Positions 8,037 through 18,163 of a stretch of 64,000 nucleotides of DNA are shown here, in pieces (position 1 is the first letter of the stretch; each line of letters begins with the position of its first letter). The stretch comes from Herbihabitans rhizosphaerae (GTDB taxonomy: Bacteria; Actinomycetota; Actinomycetes; Mycobacteriales; Pseudonocardiaceae), in the NCBI RefSeq assembly GCF_004216555.1, contig NZ_SGWQ01000012.1, forward strand, positions 1 to 64,000. The letters run 5' to 3'. A program made the translations under genes and the position numbers. A model generated the notes under the pieces. It saw only the letters and a list, made by a program, of their open reading frames with translations. It was not told the origin of the DNA and did no database searches.

Positions 8037-11000
8037 CGCTCACCTCCACCGGAACAGCAGTGCCGTACTGGATTCGGCCGAACCACATCAGCTTGATCAG
8101 CACCCACCAGTGACCGGGTTCGGCATCGGCCGGCACGTCGATGTCGAAGCCGATCTCGGTACTGGCACCCGGTTCGACGGTGAATCCCGTCGCGTACGGG
8201 TGCACGAATTCCCAGGTGCCCCACGGGCTGACCGGCATCGCCTCGCCGTCGATGCGGTCCGACGCGGCACTGGTGACGGTGAGCGCGAGCCGCCCGCTGC
8301 CGCCGGGCGCCACGGTGACCCGTTCGGTGGTCGAGGTGATCCGCAGGCCCGTTTCGCGGCCGGTCGTGGCGGTGGTGCCCTTGGTCTGCTTCTCGTGGTC
8401 GATCTCCTCGCCGGGCGGCGGCGGGATGATCGCGTCCAGCTCGCCGCCGGGTACCAGCAGCGTGATCACGTCCTCCACCACGTCCGCGCCGGAACCGATG
8501 CGCACTCGGGCGAACCGCAGTCCCGGGTCCACTGTGGACGGTGGGGTGATGGTGAGCGGGAACGCGGTGTGCCCGCCGGGGGCGAGCGTGATCGGGCGGC
8601 TCGCCGGCTCGGCCGTCCACCCGTCCGGCAGCACCACGGTCAGCTCCGAGGTGAAGTCCTCGGACATGAGCTGGCTGGCGATCGAGACCGTGGTCTCCAG
8701 CGCTTGGCCGGCCACGGTCAGCACGGTCGGGTTCGCCGTCACGCTCACCGGGAAGAACCCCAGCGGTGCCGGGCCGCGGTTGTGCAGCCAGTAGCGGGAG
8801 TACACCGGCTGCGCGGGCTCAGCAGTCACGCCAAGCACCTCACCCGCCGGCTCGGCCGCGTCGGCCGGCGTGCCGACGACGGTGGCGATCTGCGAGCCGT
8901 CCAACGTGACGGTGATCGCGCCGTCGACCGTGACGGCGCGCTTTTCCTTGTCCTCCAACAGATCCGTCTCACGGGCGGCGGTCCACCCGAACGCCGACTC
9001 CACCGTCGCGGTGACCGGCCGGCCGGTCGTCTCGACCAGTCGCACGGTCACGTCGTCGCCATGTGCACGCCCACCGGTGGCACTCGGATTGCCCGCCGGT
9101 TTGACCGTCTGCACGGCCACCCGCCGCTCGGGCGACACGGTCAGCAGTGCGTGCGAGGCGGGCAGATCACCGTCGTGCGCGTCGGCCACCTCGGGCCGCA
9201 GCGGCGTGGAGAACGCATGCCCACGAGCCACCAGATCGGTGGCCCGCCAGTCACCCGCGCCGCTGACCAGCGCGTAGTCGAAATCGTGCGTCCAGTGCTG
9301 GAGCTGGAACGCCGAGCCGTCCGGCATGCGGCGCACCGGCGGATCCAGCCACACGCCGGACGGCCACCCCGTGCACGAGCGCATCAGCGACAGGTGCAGC
9401 GCGCCGGCCGGGTCCACCGCGAACCCGGGAATGCCGTAGCTGAGCAGGCCGACCGTGTGGCCCTGGGACATCGTGGTGGAGCCGATCTCGATGGCGATGA
9501 ACTCGGCGGCGGTGCTCTCCGCGAACCCGACCGTCACCGCGCCGATCTCTGCGGCCAGCGTCTCGGCATCCGACCCGGCGATGATCACCGCGGGCAGCGC
9601 GCGCACGTCGCGCAGATCGGCGTTGTGCACCCAGGCCCGCTCCACCGAGGTCTCCGCCGGCACGAACACCCGCGCCGCGCCGCGCTCGTCGAGCTGGCGC
9701 TTCAACTCGTCGTGAACCCCTTGTCCCGCACGGGAAACCAGCTCGGCGGCCAGCGGATTGTCCTCCGGCCCGCCGAGCACGATCCGCACGTCGGGCAGGT
9801 TGGAGTCCACGTGCAGCCAGCCGTACCGCGCGCCGGCCGCGGTGGAGGTGGTCGCGGTGACGCCGATCCGGCCCAGTGCCACGACGAGATCGCGGGCCAG
9901 CGGTGCGGCGTCCTCGATGGCGGGGACGACCACCTCGGCGATCGCGATCGCCGCGTCGCCGAGCTTGACGCCGTCGGGGGAGCACAGGATCAGCGCGGCC
10001 GTGGTGCTCACGCCGAAGAACGTGTTGGCCGGGTTGTCCAACGTCCAGGGCGCCTCGGCGGTGTCCGACTCGGGCAGCGCGAACCCGCGCGCGATCACCG
10101 CGCCGCCGACCTCGCTGATCGGCCGCGCGCCCGGCACGTCCACCGGGAACTTGACTCGCAGCAGGCGATCCGAGCCGGTGAAGTCCAGCACCCGAGTGCG
10201 CAGGTCGAGCCGGTCCACGCCGTGCCACAGCGTGATTCGCTGCTCGTAGTCGACCTCGCCGATCCGCCCGGTGACCACGATCCGCTGCCCGGCCGGGCTG
10301 TGCTCCACGCGCACCTGGGCCTCGGTCTTCGCCGAGGTCACCACCGCGCCGGTGGGCACCAGGTGCCACGGCCCCTCGCCGAACTCGGGGTGCTGCGGGT
10401 ACTCCTCGTATACCCGTAGCTCGTTGCCGACCTGATCCGCGTGCAGCAGCTCTCGTCCACTGTGGACTTCCAGAATGCTGGACAGTGCGCCGCCGCGGGC
10501 CGGGTCGGCGGTCACCGAGAAGAACTCGTTGGCGATCGAGAGACCGTCCACAGTGGACCATCGCGCGGGCTCGCCGCCGGGCAGCAGCCGCCAGGTCCGC
10601 CAGCCCATGCCCGGCACGTCACGCGCCACGAACGACACGGTGGAATCGTTGTCCGACAAGGCTTCCACCACCAGCGGCACGTCCTCGCCGGCGTCGTCGA
10701 CCAGTCGCGAGCCGGCCGGCACGGTCAGCCGCACCACGTCGGTGCGCGCGTGCGCCAGCGTGTTGGCCACGACCACCGCGCGCCCCTCGCCCGTGGTGTC
10801 CACCCGGCCCACGATCGCGGTGAGCGCGCGGTCCCGGACGTCGGCCGCGAGATCGTGCGCCTCTCGCCACCCGGTGACCAGGTCGATGTACACCTGGTCG
10901 GACTCCGAGCCGGTGATCGCGTCGTGGTGCGCGCCGTAGGCGAGCTGGCGCCACACCTTGTCCAGCGCGGCCTCCGGGTACTCGCCGAGCCCGAGCAGGC

Positions 11001-12318
11001 GCGCGAACGTGGCCAGTTTCTCCGCGTCCGTGGCGGCGGTCTCGGCCGCGCGCTGCGCCTGCTTGGTGTCGATGTAGGAGACGTCCTTGCCGGTGTACAC
11101 CGGGTTCATGTCGCGGGTCTGCGGGCTCGGCGCGATGCCGCGCTCGGTCAGCTCGGCGTGCACCGCGGCGAAGAAGTCGCGCGGGTTGCCGCACACGAAT
11201 TTCGGCCACACGTAACGGGAATTCCAGTCCCGGTGGATCAGCGTGACCCACTTGTTCGGCGGCGTGTAGTCGGTGCCGACCGGCAGCAGCGTGTTGCGCG
11301 TGGCCGCCGCCGGCTTGAGCGCCTGGAACAGCTCGTAGACCTTCTCCGACGCCTCCTCGAGCGTCGCCGAGGAGTCCATCCACCAGCCGGCCGAGTAGTG
11401 GTTGGGCATGTAGTGGGTGATCACGCCGCGCCCGGACGGGGACAGCCATTCGAACTCGGCGGGGAACTGCATGTTCCGCGCGTCCCCGCCGGCCTCGTCG
11501 AACTTGGTGAGGATCGGGCCCCACTGGTGGAACGGTCCGCGTGCCCACGACGTGCTCGACAGGCCGGCCTCGGCGACCAGCCCGGGGAACTGCGGGTCGT
11601 GCCCGAACGCGTCGAGCTGCCACGCCGTCCTCGGGTCGGCGCCCATGATCGAACGCTGGTAGCCGATGCCGTAGACCAGGTTGCGGATCGTGGTCTCCGA
11701 GCCGGTGAGGTTGGTGTTCGGCTCGTTGTAGGTGCCGCCCATGACCTCGACCCGGCCGGCGGCGATCAGGTCGCGCAGCACCTGCCGGTACTCGGGGTGC
11801 ACGTCCCAGAACGGCTTGAGGTAGTCGACCTCGGCGAGCACGAACGTGTAGTCCGGATCGGACAGCGCCATGTCCAGGTGCGCGCGCACCAGGTTGAAGC
11901 CGTTGTGCTCCCACACCGGGCGAGTGGTGCCGTCGTTGCCCTGCAGCTCCCAGGTCTGCGTGTAGGCGGCCTGGGTGTTCCACCACACCGGGTCGTAGTG
12001 GAAGTGCGAGACCAGGAACATCCGCCAGCCGGGCTCCGCCACGGTCACCGTGCCCTGCACCGTGGACTGGCCGATGCGGACGTAGACGGGGATCTCGGTG
12101 CCGGGCGGCGAGGTGGTGGAGACCCCGACGTCCACCACCACCTCGCCCTTGCCGGCCGGCACCTCCGCGGTGCCGCCGAGGTCGGGACCCGACACCTCGA
12201 CGTCGTGCGCGCCAGACCGCCAACCCCGGTCGACGGTCACCCGTACCACCTGACGAGGCTCCTGCTCGGTTCCGATGAACAGGTCGGTCGAGCTGACCGA
12301 CACGATCCGCGATGCCAC
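8020..12318 (-). CDS. Glycoside hydrolase family 38 (alpha-mannosidase-like) with C-terminal NEW3 domain
   Basis: A very large protein (1432 residues). After a short beta-rich domain (1-95) comes the GH38 catalytic core: zinc-site motif SHFHYDPVWW (H107, D109) and the nucleophile region TAWQLDAFGHD near residue 230. The mannosidase mid-domain follows (KVWRQLAYGAHHDAITGSE, around 450-470), then long beta-sandwich domains ending in an NPCBM-associated NEW3-type domain. Zinc-dependent release of alpha-mannose residues is the family reaction. No signal peptide is evident. The GTG 12318 has a good AAGGAG site. Neighbouring glycosidase genes upstream are decayed. Confidence 0.88.
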   Translation of the reverse strand: MASRIVSVSSTDLFIGTEQEPRQVVRVTVDRGWRSGAHDVEVSGPDLGGTAEVPAGKGEVVVDVGVSTTSPPGTEIPVYVRIGQSTVQGTVTVAEPGWRMFLVSHFHYDPVWWNTQAAYTQTWELQGNDGTTRPVWEHNGFNLVRAHLDMALSDPDYTFVLAEVDYLKPFWDVHPEYRQVLRDLIAAGRVEVMGGTYNEPNTNLTGSETTIRNLVYGIGYQRSIMGADPRTAWQLDAFGHDPQFPGLVAEAGLSSTSWARGPFHQWGPILTKFDEAGGDARNMQFPAEFEWLSPSGRGVITHYMPNHYSAGWWMDSSATLEEASEKVYELFQALKPAAATRNTLLPVGTDYTPPNKWVTLIHRDWNSRYVWPKFVCGNPRDFFAAVHAELTERGIAPSPQTRDMNPVYTGKDVSYIDTKQAQRAAETAATDAEKLATFARLLGLGEYPEAALDKVWRQLAYGAHHDAITGSESDQVYIDLVTGWREAHDLAADVRDRALTAIVGRVDTTGEGRAVVVANTLAHARTDVVRLTVPAGSRLVDDAGEDVPLVVEALSDNDSTVSFVARDVPGMGWRTWRLLPGGEPARWSTVDGLSIANEFFSVTADPARGGALSSILEVHSGRELLHADQVGNELRVYEEYPQHPEFGEGPWHLVPTGAVVTSAKTEAQVRVEHSPAGQRIVVTGRIGEVDYEQRITLWHGVDRLDLRTRVLDFTGSDRLLRVKFPVDVPGARPISEVGGAVIARGFALPESDTAEAPWTLDNPANTFFGVSTTAALILCSPDGVKLGDAAIAIAEVVVPAIEDAAPLARDLVVALGRIGVTATTSTAAGARYGWLHVDSNLPDVRIVLGGPEDNPLAAELVSRAGQGVHDELKRQLDERGAARVFVPAETSVERAWVHNADLRDVRALPAVIIAGSDAETLAAEIGAVTVGFAESTAAEFIAIEIGSTTMSQGHTVGLLSYGIPGFAVDPAGALHLSLMRSCTGWPSGVWLDPPVRRMPDGSAFQLQHWTHDFDYALVSGAGDWRATDLVARGHAFSTPLRPEVADAHDGDLPASHALLTVSPERRVAVQTVKPAGNPSATGGRAHGDDVTVRLVETTGRPVTATVESAFGWTAARETDLLEDKEKRAVTVDGAITVTLDGSQIATVVGTPADAAEPAGEVLGVTAEPAQPVYSRYWLHNRGPAPLGFFPVSVTANPTVLTVAGQALETTVSIASQLMSEDFTSELTVVLPDGWTAEPASRPITLAPGGHTAFPLTITPPSTVDPGLRFARVRIGSGADVVEDVITLLVPGGELDAIIPPPPGEEIDHEKQTKGTTATTGRETGLRITSTTERVTVAPGGSGRLALTVTSAASDRIDGEAMPVSPWGTWEFVHPYATGFTVEPGASTEIGFDIDVPADAEPGHWWVLIKLMWFGRIQYGTAVPVEVSDAARG

Positions 12319-12334
12319 GATTCTCCTTGGTGTG

Positions 12335-13163
12335 TCAGCGTTTCTGGTACGAGCTGATCAGCTTGGCCCACTCCCAGGGCTTGGCGGTGCCGCCGGGGTT
12401 GGAGGTGAAGTACTCCCAGCCCGCGACACCGCCGAAGTCGGAGTACCTGCCGATGAGCGCCTGGACAGTGTTCTTCAGTGTGGTCTCGATGTCGACGTAT
12501 CCCTGGCACAGGTCCGGGTGCGTGATCGAGCTGGTGACCACCTTGTTCGCCGGGAAGGCCCTCCGCTCGATGATCTTGTCGTAGCCGGCGGTCGAGTCCA
12601 GCGTTCCCCAGCCGCAGTAGAACTGCGCGTTGTACCAGTCGATCTTGTCGCGAAAGCCGTCGCCGAAGTCGGTGCGCAGCGCGTCGATCACCCGCTCGAT
12701 GCCGGCCAGCGACATGTCCTCCTCGACGTCCAGGTCCGCGCCGTTCAGCCCGTAGGTCTTGATCACGTCGCGCAGCTTCGGGCAGTAGGTGTCGAAGTCC
12801 CTGTCCAGTTGGTGAACGTGCCCTTGGCCGCGCCGCCGACCATCACCGACACCCGGACGCCGGCCGCCTTCATGTCGGCCAGGTCCTTCCACATCTGCGT
12901 GTACCGCTCGTGGCCGGGCGGGTGGTCGTTGAGGTGCACGGTGCCGTCGTCGTTGAGGTGCAGCGCGGCGACCAGCACATCGGTGACGCGGTCTTGTTGT
13001 CCAGCAACGGTTTCGGTTACATGTAGGCGTCGTTGTGGTACTGCGTCTGGTGGTAGACGACGGTCCGCTTCGCGTCTGACGTTGGCTCGGCCGACGCCGG
13101 TGCGGCGAACAGCTCGAGCGTCAGTGCGGCGGCACCGAGGGCACCGAACAATGTTGACTTCAC
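12335..13163 (-). pseudogene. GH18 chitinase/endo-N-acetylglucosaminidase, decayed
   Basis: The frame opens at GTG 13163 with a signal peptide (VKSTLFGALGAAALTLELFA, then AAPASA) and TVVYHQTQYHNDAYM. It hits a TAA at 13017, and the reading continues in two further frames: ALHLNDDGTVHLNDHPPGHE and, after another shift near 12815, the catalytic strand LNGADLDVEE. Two single-base losses fall in short runs. The segment between the catalytic strand region and DKIDWYNAQFYCGWG is shorter than in GH18 relatives, implying an internal loss near 12652. The end (GVAGWEYF, KPWEWAKLI) is family-typical. Stop codon, shifts and deletion together indicate a dead gene. Confidence 0.8.
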
Positions 13164-13175
13164 AGGGATACCGGA

Positions 13176-14281
13176 GTGACGATCCCTACGCCGCGCTACG
13201 GTGCGAACTACGTGCCATCCCAGGGCTGGTTCTACAGCTGGCTCGACTTTCGCGCCGACGACGTTCGCCGCGACTTCGAGGACCTGCTCGCCACCATCGA
13301 CATCGCCGCCGAGTTCGGCCTGGACGTCGCGGTGGACCTGCTGCAGGGCCACCTGTCCAGCTTCGACTTCCTGCCGTCCTGGGTGCTGACCTGGCACCGG
13401 CGCAGCGTCTTCGCCGACGCCGAGGTGCGCGACGGGATCGCCGCCTACGTCGCACGCCTCGCCGGCGAGATCTCCTTGCGGGACAACGTGTTCGCGCTGA
13501 CGCTCGGCAACGAGGTGAACAATCTGTGGCCGGCCAGCGGGACCACCGCCGAGCAGTCCCGGCGCTGGGCGGCCGAGCTGCTGGAGGTGGCCGGCAAGGA
13601 GGCGCCCGAGCTGCTGTGCCTGCACTCGGTGTTCGACGACGCCTGGTACGCGCCGGAGCACCCGTTCCATCCCGGCGACGCGGTGGAGCTGGGCGATCTG
13701 ACCACCGTGCACTCGTGGGTGTTCAACGGAACCTCGCGCATCGACGGCCCGCTCGGCCCGGCCACCACGACGCACGCCGACTACCTCGTCGAGCTGGCCG
13801 CGTCGGCGGACCCGGGCCGTGCGGTGTGGCTACAGGAACTCGGCGCGCCGGAGCCGGACGTGCCCGCCGCCGACGCGGCCGAGTTCACCCGGCGCACGCT
13901 GGACGCGGCCGCCGGCCACCCGGCGTCACCTGGTGGTCCTCGCACGACATCGACCCGAGGCTCGCCGACTTTCCCGCCCGCGAGTACGACCTCGGCCTGT
14001 TCACCGTGGACCACGAGCCCAAGCCCGCCGCGCTGGCGCTGGCCGAGCACGTGCGGTCCGCGCACCCGCCGGAGGGTGCCACGCGTGCATTGGTGTGCCC
14101 GGCCGACGTGATCGCCGAGCCGCACCGCCGCGCCGAGATCGCTCCGGGCAGCCCGTTCCACACCGCGTGGGTGCGGCTGCGGGAGAGCGGCCGGACGGCG
14201 ATCGTGCCGCCGAGCCGCGCGGCCGACGCCGACTACCTCGCCGCGCGCGGCATCACCGATCTCCTGCCTCATGAATCATGA
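13176..14281 (+). pseudogene. GH5-like cellulase/mannanase-family glycosidase, frameshifted and internally deleted
   Basis: The first frame gives a TIM-barrel glycosidase with acid/base motif LTLGNEVNN and nucleophile motif VWLQELGAP. Near 13920 one base is missing in a C/G run (HPASPGG instead of HPGVTWW), and the true frame continues as VTWWSSHDIDPRLADFPARE to LLPHES at 14281. The stretch joining VRRDFEDL to LATIDIAAEFGLDV appears to lack the usual early barrel strands, about 35 residues. The start lies only 12 bp from the divergent GH18 pseudogene, leaving no promoter space. Confidence 0.75.
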
Positions 14282-14450
14282 GGCGGTTGGTCAACCGCCG
14301 TTCCAGCTCAGCACCGATATCCGTTCATGCCGATGAGCGCGTGGTGAAGAACGCGATTGACTGCCCGGCTGATTGAATGGTGCCCTGAGCGAGGGCTGTC
14401 CGAGTGCTGGAAGATCGAGTAGTGACATGCGGGCGTCTTTGGCAACGAAT

Positions 14451-14924
14451 TCAGGGCGTCCAGTTCGTAAAGTCGACTCGTTGCTCTCCGACGGAGAATC
14501 GGCCATTTATCCATTTTCGACCAGCTCGTACACTGGGCACGAAATCCGATGGCTCGATGCCATAATCAAAGATGTCCGCGAGGCCCGGATCGTCAAACTT
14601 GACCAAGAGTTCGTCGCCTGGTTCGAGTCGCACGGGCAACTCGTAACGTTCGGCCGGCCCGGCCTTGATTACTACTGGACCGATCAATTTGCCGCTTTTT
14701 GACGATGTGGCTGACAGTTTTAGACCTACCTCATGCACGGTCGTTGCCAGTCTCCCAGCATTTGTCGCGACAACGACAATCCTGCGTTTGCTCGGTTGTT
14801 GGAAGACGAACTCCTCGGCAGATCTAACCGAAACTCGGGCACCGCTGTGAATCCATGAAAATATATTCCAGGTCAAGGACACAATTGACACACCGAGAGC
14901 GAGCCACGCGATCACCGTCGTCAT
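14451..14924 (-). CDS. Hypothetical protein with N-terminal membrane anchor
   Basis: A 157-residue protein with one N-terminal transmembrane helix (VIAWLALGVSIVSLTWNIFS) followed by a beta-rich domain (RRIVVVATNAGRLATTVHEV, AERYELPVRLEPGDELLVKF). I do not recognise a named family; small actinobacterial proteins of this layout are of unknown function. The region is less GC-rich than its neighbours, suggesting recent acquisition. The interval 14282-14450 holds nothing I can support. Confidence 0.6.
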   Translation of the reverse strand: MTTVIAWLALGVSIVSLTWNIFSWIHSGARVSVRSAEEFVFQQPSKRRIVVVATNAGRLATTVHEVGLKLSATSSKSGKLIGPVVIKAGPAERYELPVRLEPGDELLVKFDDPGLADIFDYGIEPSDFVPSVRAGRKWINGRFSVGEQRVDFTNWTP

Positions 14925-14927
14925 GTT

Positions 14928-15547
14928 TTGACACTATCTGATCAGACGGCATCGTTGACGACTATTCCTGTTACGTTGAACCGGTCCGGGCTGCGAGAGA
15001 AGTTCGCACGGGTGATGGCGGCACGGGAGAACTGCGACGAGCCGCCGATCGTGATCGGCCACAGTATGGGCGGCCTGCTCGGCCAGAAGCTCGCGGCAGC
15101 GACCGACTGCGCCGCATTGGTTCTGCTGGCCGCCATTCCGCCCGACGTGCTGTGGCCGCAGGTGCGTCCCCTGCCGCATCTGTTCCCGGTCCTGTTCGCT
15201 GTGCGCGCACGATGTGGGAGGTGCGGTTGAGCACGCTCCCGCGTGAGGAGCAAGACGCTCTGATCCCGAGTTGGTGCCGGACTCGGGGCGAGCGTTTCGG
15301 TCGATGACGTTCGGCACTCCCGCCACGCGGGTGAAGGCCACCGATGTCCTGTCCGGTATTGGTCGTCAGTGCGGGCTCGGACCGCAACGTTGCGCCGTGG
15401 GCTGTCTCGGTTGATCGCGGCACGCTACGGCGCCGAACACCAGGTGCACTCCGGCCTGCCACACTGGATCATCGCCGAATCGGCTCTGCGGAATGTCGCC
15501 CCACCGTGCTGTCGTGGCTGCACGCGGTCCTGGACGGCGAGCGGTAG
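14928..15547 (+). pseudogene. Alpha/beta-hydrolase, truncated and frameshifted
   Basis: The frame from 14928 contains the nucleophile elbow PPIVIGHSMGGLLGQKLA and LVLLAAIPPDV, then loses frame after about 15200. Family-typical pieces follow in other frames: RLSTLPREEQDAL, then CPVLVVSAGSDRN (near 15345-15385), RLIAARYGAEHQVHSGLPHW and SWLHAVLDGER ending with TAG at 15547. The part before the elbow is too short for the fold, so the 5' end is also lost. At least three frame changes make function unlikely. Confidence 0.75.
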
Positions 15548-15568
15548 ACAGGATGCCGTGCACCGTAG

Positions 15569-16159
15569 TCATGGCTGTTTCGCTTCTCGATGGACTACGC
15601 GGTAACGCAGATGTGTCGCGTCGCGGCCTTCGAGCCGGCGGACGAGCTCCAGTTCGATGTGCTCGCGTCCGGTCGGCTCGAACAGCCGCCGTCCGTCACC
15701 CAGCAGTACTGGGACGAGGTGCAGTTCGAGTTCGTCGAGCTGGCCGGCTGCCAGCAACGCCCGCGCCGCACTCGCGCCGTGGACCAGTACGGCTCGATCT
15801 CCCGCCGCTTCCCGGGCCTCGTTGGCGCACGCGTTGACGTCGGTGTAGAACTTCGCGCTGCCCGGTGGCTCGTCGGCCGGGTCGATGTCGTGGGTGAGCA
15901 CGTGGATCGGCACTCCGTCGTGGTGGTCGCCCTGCCATCGACCGGCCAGCTCGAACGTGCGGCGTCCGGATATCACGGCGCCGGTCGCCATGGCCTCGGC
16001 GTACACCTGCCCGTTGATCCCCTCGGACATCCGGTCGTCGAGCCAGTTGAACAGCCGCCCTCCGTCGCGGCCGAGCTCCTGGCCCGGCCGGTCGTCCGGC
16101 CCGGCGATGTACCCGTCGAGCGACATGGACATGTAAAGCCGGAGTGGCGTCCTACCCAT
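15569..16159 (-). CDS. RibD C-terminal/dihydrofolate-reductase-like protein
   Basis: A 196-residue protein beginning MGRTPLRLYMSMSLDGYIAG, the typical opening of the RibD-C/DHFR-like reductase family, with GAVISGRRTFELAG and LVHGASAARALLAAGQLDEL (NADPH-binding end). These are presumed NAD(P)H-dependent reductases of unknown substrate. The ATG at 16159 follows GGAAGGGGAAGAAA; the longer frame upstream belongs to the VOC gene. It overlaps the VOC gene end by 8 bases, so the two form an operon. Confidence 0.82.
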   Translation of the reverse strand: MGRTPLRLYMSMSLDGYIAGPDDRPGQELGRDGGRLFNWLDDRMSEGINGQVYAEAMATGAVISGRRTFELAGRWQGDHHDGVPIHVLTHDIDPADEPPGSAKFYTDVNACANEAREAAGDRAVLVHGASAARALLAAGQLDELELHLVPVLLGDGRRLFEPTGREHIELELVRRLEGRDATHLRYRVVHREAKQP

Positions 16160-16577
16160 TTTCTTCCCCTTCCTCTGGCCAGTCGGCGGCGGTGATGCCG
16201 TCGGTGTGGCCCGCGGGCCACTGGACGAGTTCGATCCGGCGACCGTCCGGGTCGGCGATGAACGCCGTCTTCGGGCCGTCATCGCTTTCCTGCCCTGGGG
16301 CGACCGGCTCGATCCCGTGGTCGGCCAGCACGCCGAGCGTGTCGGCCATCGACTCGACCTGCACGACGAAGTGACTGACGTCGGTGCCACGGTCGACCGG
16401 CTTGCCGTCGTGAACCAGCTCGACGGTGACGAACTCGTCGTCGGGGAGCTTGAGCATGGTCAGATGCCCGATCGGCGTCTCGGGCACGCTACCGACGAGC
16501 TCGTAGCCGACAGCCGTGTAGAACGCCAACGACCGCGCGAGATCGGTCACCCGCAATCCGACGTGCAACGTTCTCAT
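16152..16577 (-). CDS. VOC (glyoxalase/bleomycin-resistance) family protein
   Basis: About 141 residues with the paired beta-alpha-beta-beta-beta modules of the vicinal oxygen chelate fold: RTLHVGLRVTDLARSLAFYT at the start, then TDVSHFVVQVESMADTLGVL and FIADPDGRRIELVQWP at the end. A metal-dependent lyase, isomerase or dioxygenase role is known for the family; the substrate is not deducible. The ATG 16577 follows GGAGGTACTGGA and is preferred over an upstream frame start at 16607. It overlaps the reductase gene behind it. Confidence 0.82.
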   Translation of the reverse strand: MRTLHVGLRVTDLARSLAFYTAVGYELVGSVPETPIGHLTMLKLPDDEFVTVELVHDGKPVDRGTDVSHFVVQVESMADTLGVLADHGIEPVAPGQESDDGPKTAFIADPDGRRIELVQWPAGHTDGITAADWPEEGEENG

Positions 16578-16667
16578 TCCAGTACCTCCATTGCGTGCGT
16601 CGATCATGCTGCGACCTGGGTCTTCGCGGCTATCCCCACATTTCTGGGGGTTCGGCTAGGTTGAGGC

Positions 16668-17787
16668 ATGGTCACCGCCCAGCCAGTGCACGACCGGCTC
16701 CGCGACACCATCTCGCGGCTGGTCCACCGCGGGCTTGGCGCGGAGGACTACTGGCGTGCAGTGAGCGATGCGCTGGATGGCGCGGTGCCGTCAGAGGGCT
16801 CCTGCCTGATGACGATGGACCCGTCCACCATGCTGCCGACCGCGGAGTTCGTCGAGAACGGGATGCCCGCGGACGCGATCAGCCGGCTCGTCGAGATCGA
16901 GTTGCGCCAACCCGACTACACCAAGTGGGTCGACATGGCGCGCGGGCAGAGCCGCGGCGAGCCTCAGCGACGTCACAGCGGGCGAGCTCGACCTCAGCCG
17001 GCGTCACCGGGAGGTCCGGCGCCCCGGGGGTTTCTCCGACGAACTCCGAGTCGTCCTGTCCAGCAGCACCGGCACGTGGGGCGCGCTCACCGTGTTCCGC
17101 GAGAAGGACCGCCCGTACTTCTCGCCCTCCGAGGTACGGCTTGTCACATCGCTGACCGGTTTGATCTCGGACGGACTGCGCCGGTCGCTGCTACTGGACG
17201 ACGCCCGCGCCGACCGGCACGACACCGGAATGCTCGTCCTGGATCCCGATGACGGCGTCGACCTCGCCAATCAGGTGGCCGAGAAATGGATCGAGGAACT
17301 CGGCATCGGCACACGAGCGGGCACAACGCTCCCACTGGTGATCCGTGCGGTCGCCAGGCAGGCCCGTGCCATCGGCGGCCGGGAGGAGGGGCACGTGGGC
17401 GAAGCGAGCACCAGACCAGCCAGAGCGCGCGTGCGCACCAAGGCAGGGCGTTGGGTGATAGTCCGGGCATCGCTACTGGGCGAGGGCACGACGGCGCCGG
17501 TCGCGGTCCTGCTCGAAGCAGCTCGCCCGGCGGAGATGGCGCCACTGCTGGCCGACGTCTACGGCCTCACCCCGCAGGAGCGACGGGTCACCGAATGTGT
17601 CGCACAAGGCCTGCCGACCAGACAGATCGCCAACCAGCTTCGGATGTCGACCTACACCGTCCAGGACCATCTGAAGTCGATCTTCTCCAAGACTGGCACC
17701 GGCGCCCGCGGCGACCTCGTCGCCCGCCTGTTCTTCGATCAGCGCGCCCTGCGACTCACAGCTCCGCCGGCAATTCCGGACGAGTAG
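16668..17787 (+). pseudogene. LuxR-family transcriptional regulator with a frameshift
   Basis: The 5' frame (16668 to about 16955) gives a regulator N-terminus (DTISRLVHRGLGAEDYWRAV). The coding then moves to another frame, where ASLSDVTAGELDLSRR leads on to ALTVFREKDRPYFSP and a C-terminal LuxR helix-turn-helix (YGLTPQERRVTECVAQGLPT, then RQIANQLRMSTYTVQDHLKS). Two bases appear to be missing near 16953 in a GC repeat. Without the shift the protein would have about 370 residues. Either a recent pseudogene or a sequence error; the surroundings contain many other broken genes. Confidence 0.75.
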
Positions 17788-18055
17788 TGCCCGTTCTGGA
17801 CACCGTGGAGACCGATCGCCTGATCCTTCGGGGTCGGGGTCGGGGTTCTGGCGGTGGAGCGGAAGGGCACGGCCGACGTCATCGGGTATTGCGGGTTGAT
17901 CTTTCCTGGGAACGCGGCGCCTGGCGAGCCTGAGTTGGCCTTCGAGTTGCTGCGAGCGTCGACAACTCACACCTCGCCCGGAGGTCTCCCCACATTCAAG
18001 CCGCCACTCCGTCAACAACGCTCATGGGCACTACAAGCTAGCCGTACGGGAGTTT
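17788..18055 (+). pseudogene. Decayed partial duplicate of the downstream GNAT gene
   Basis: Bases 17788-17832 match the start of the intact acetyltransferase gene (VLDTVETDRLILR), and 17850-17970 match its middle (VERKGTADVIGYCGLIFPGN). About 150 bp present in the intact gene between these parts are missing. A final piece near 18035-18055 matches its 3' end (LAVRE). It is therefore a tandem copy that has lost internal segments. Confidence 0.75.
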
Positions 18056-18056
18056 T

Positions 18057-18163
18057 GAGCGCGTCTGGCGAATCTGGATCAGCGGACGGCGATCGCGCCG
18101 CCGGGCCGGGCGGGCGATGCCGAGTACCTCGCGGCACGCGGCATCGCCGAGTTGATCAGGTGA
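18057..18163 (+). pseudogene. Remnant of a GH5-like gene 3' end
   Basis: The frame RTAIAPPGRAGDAEYLAARG, then IAELIR and a TGA at 18161-18163, parallels the end of the glycosidase gene at 14190-14281 (RTAIVPPSRAADADYLAARG). It lies directly behind the GNAT remnant, giving a chimera of two gene tails. No start or catalytic part remains. Confidence 0.65.

Noticed and set aside
14373-14702. A 109-codon plus-strand frame opposite the membrane-anchored hypothetical protein
   Set aside because: No ribosome site or family; the minus-strand frame has a proper membrane anchor and start.
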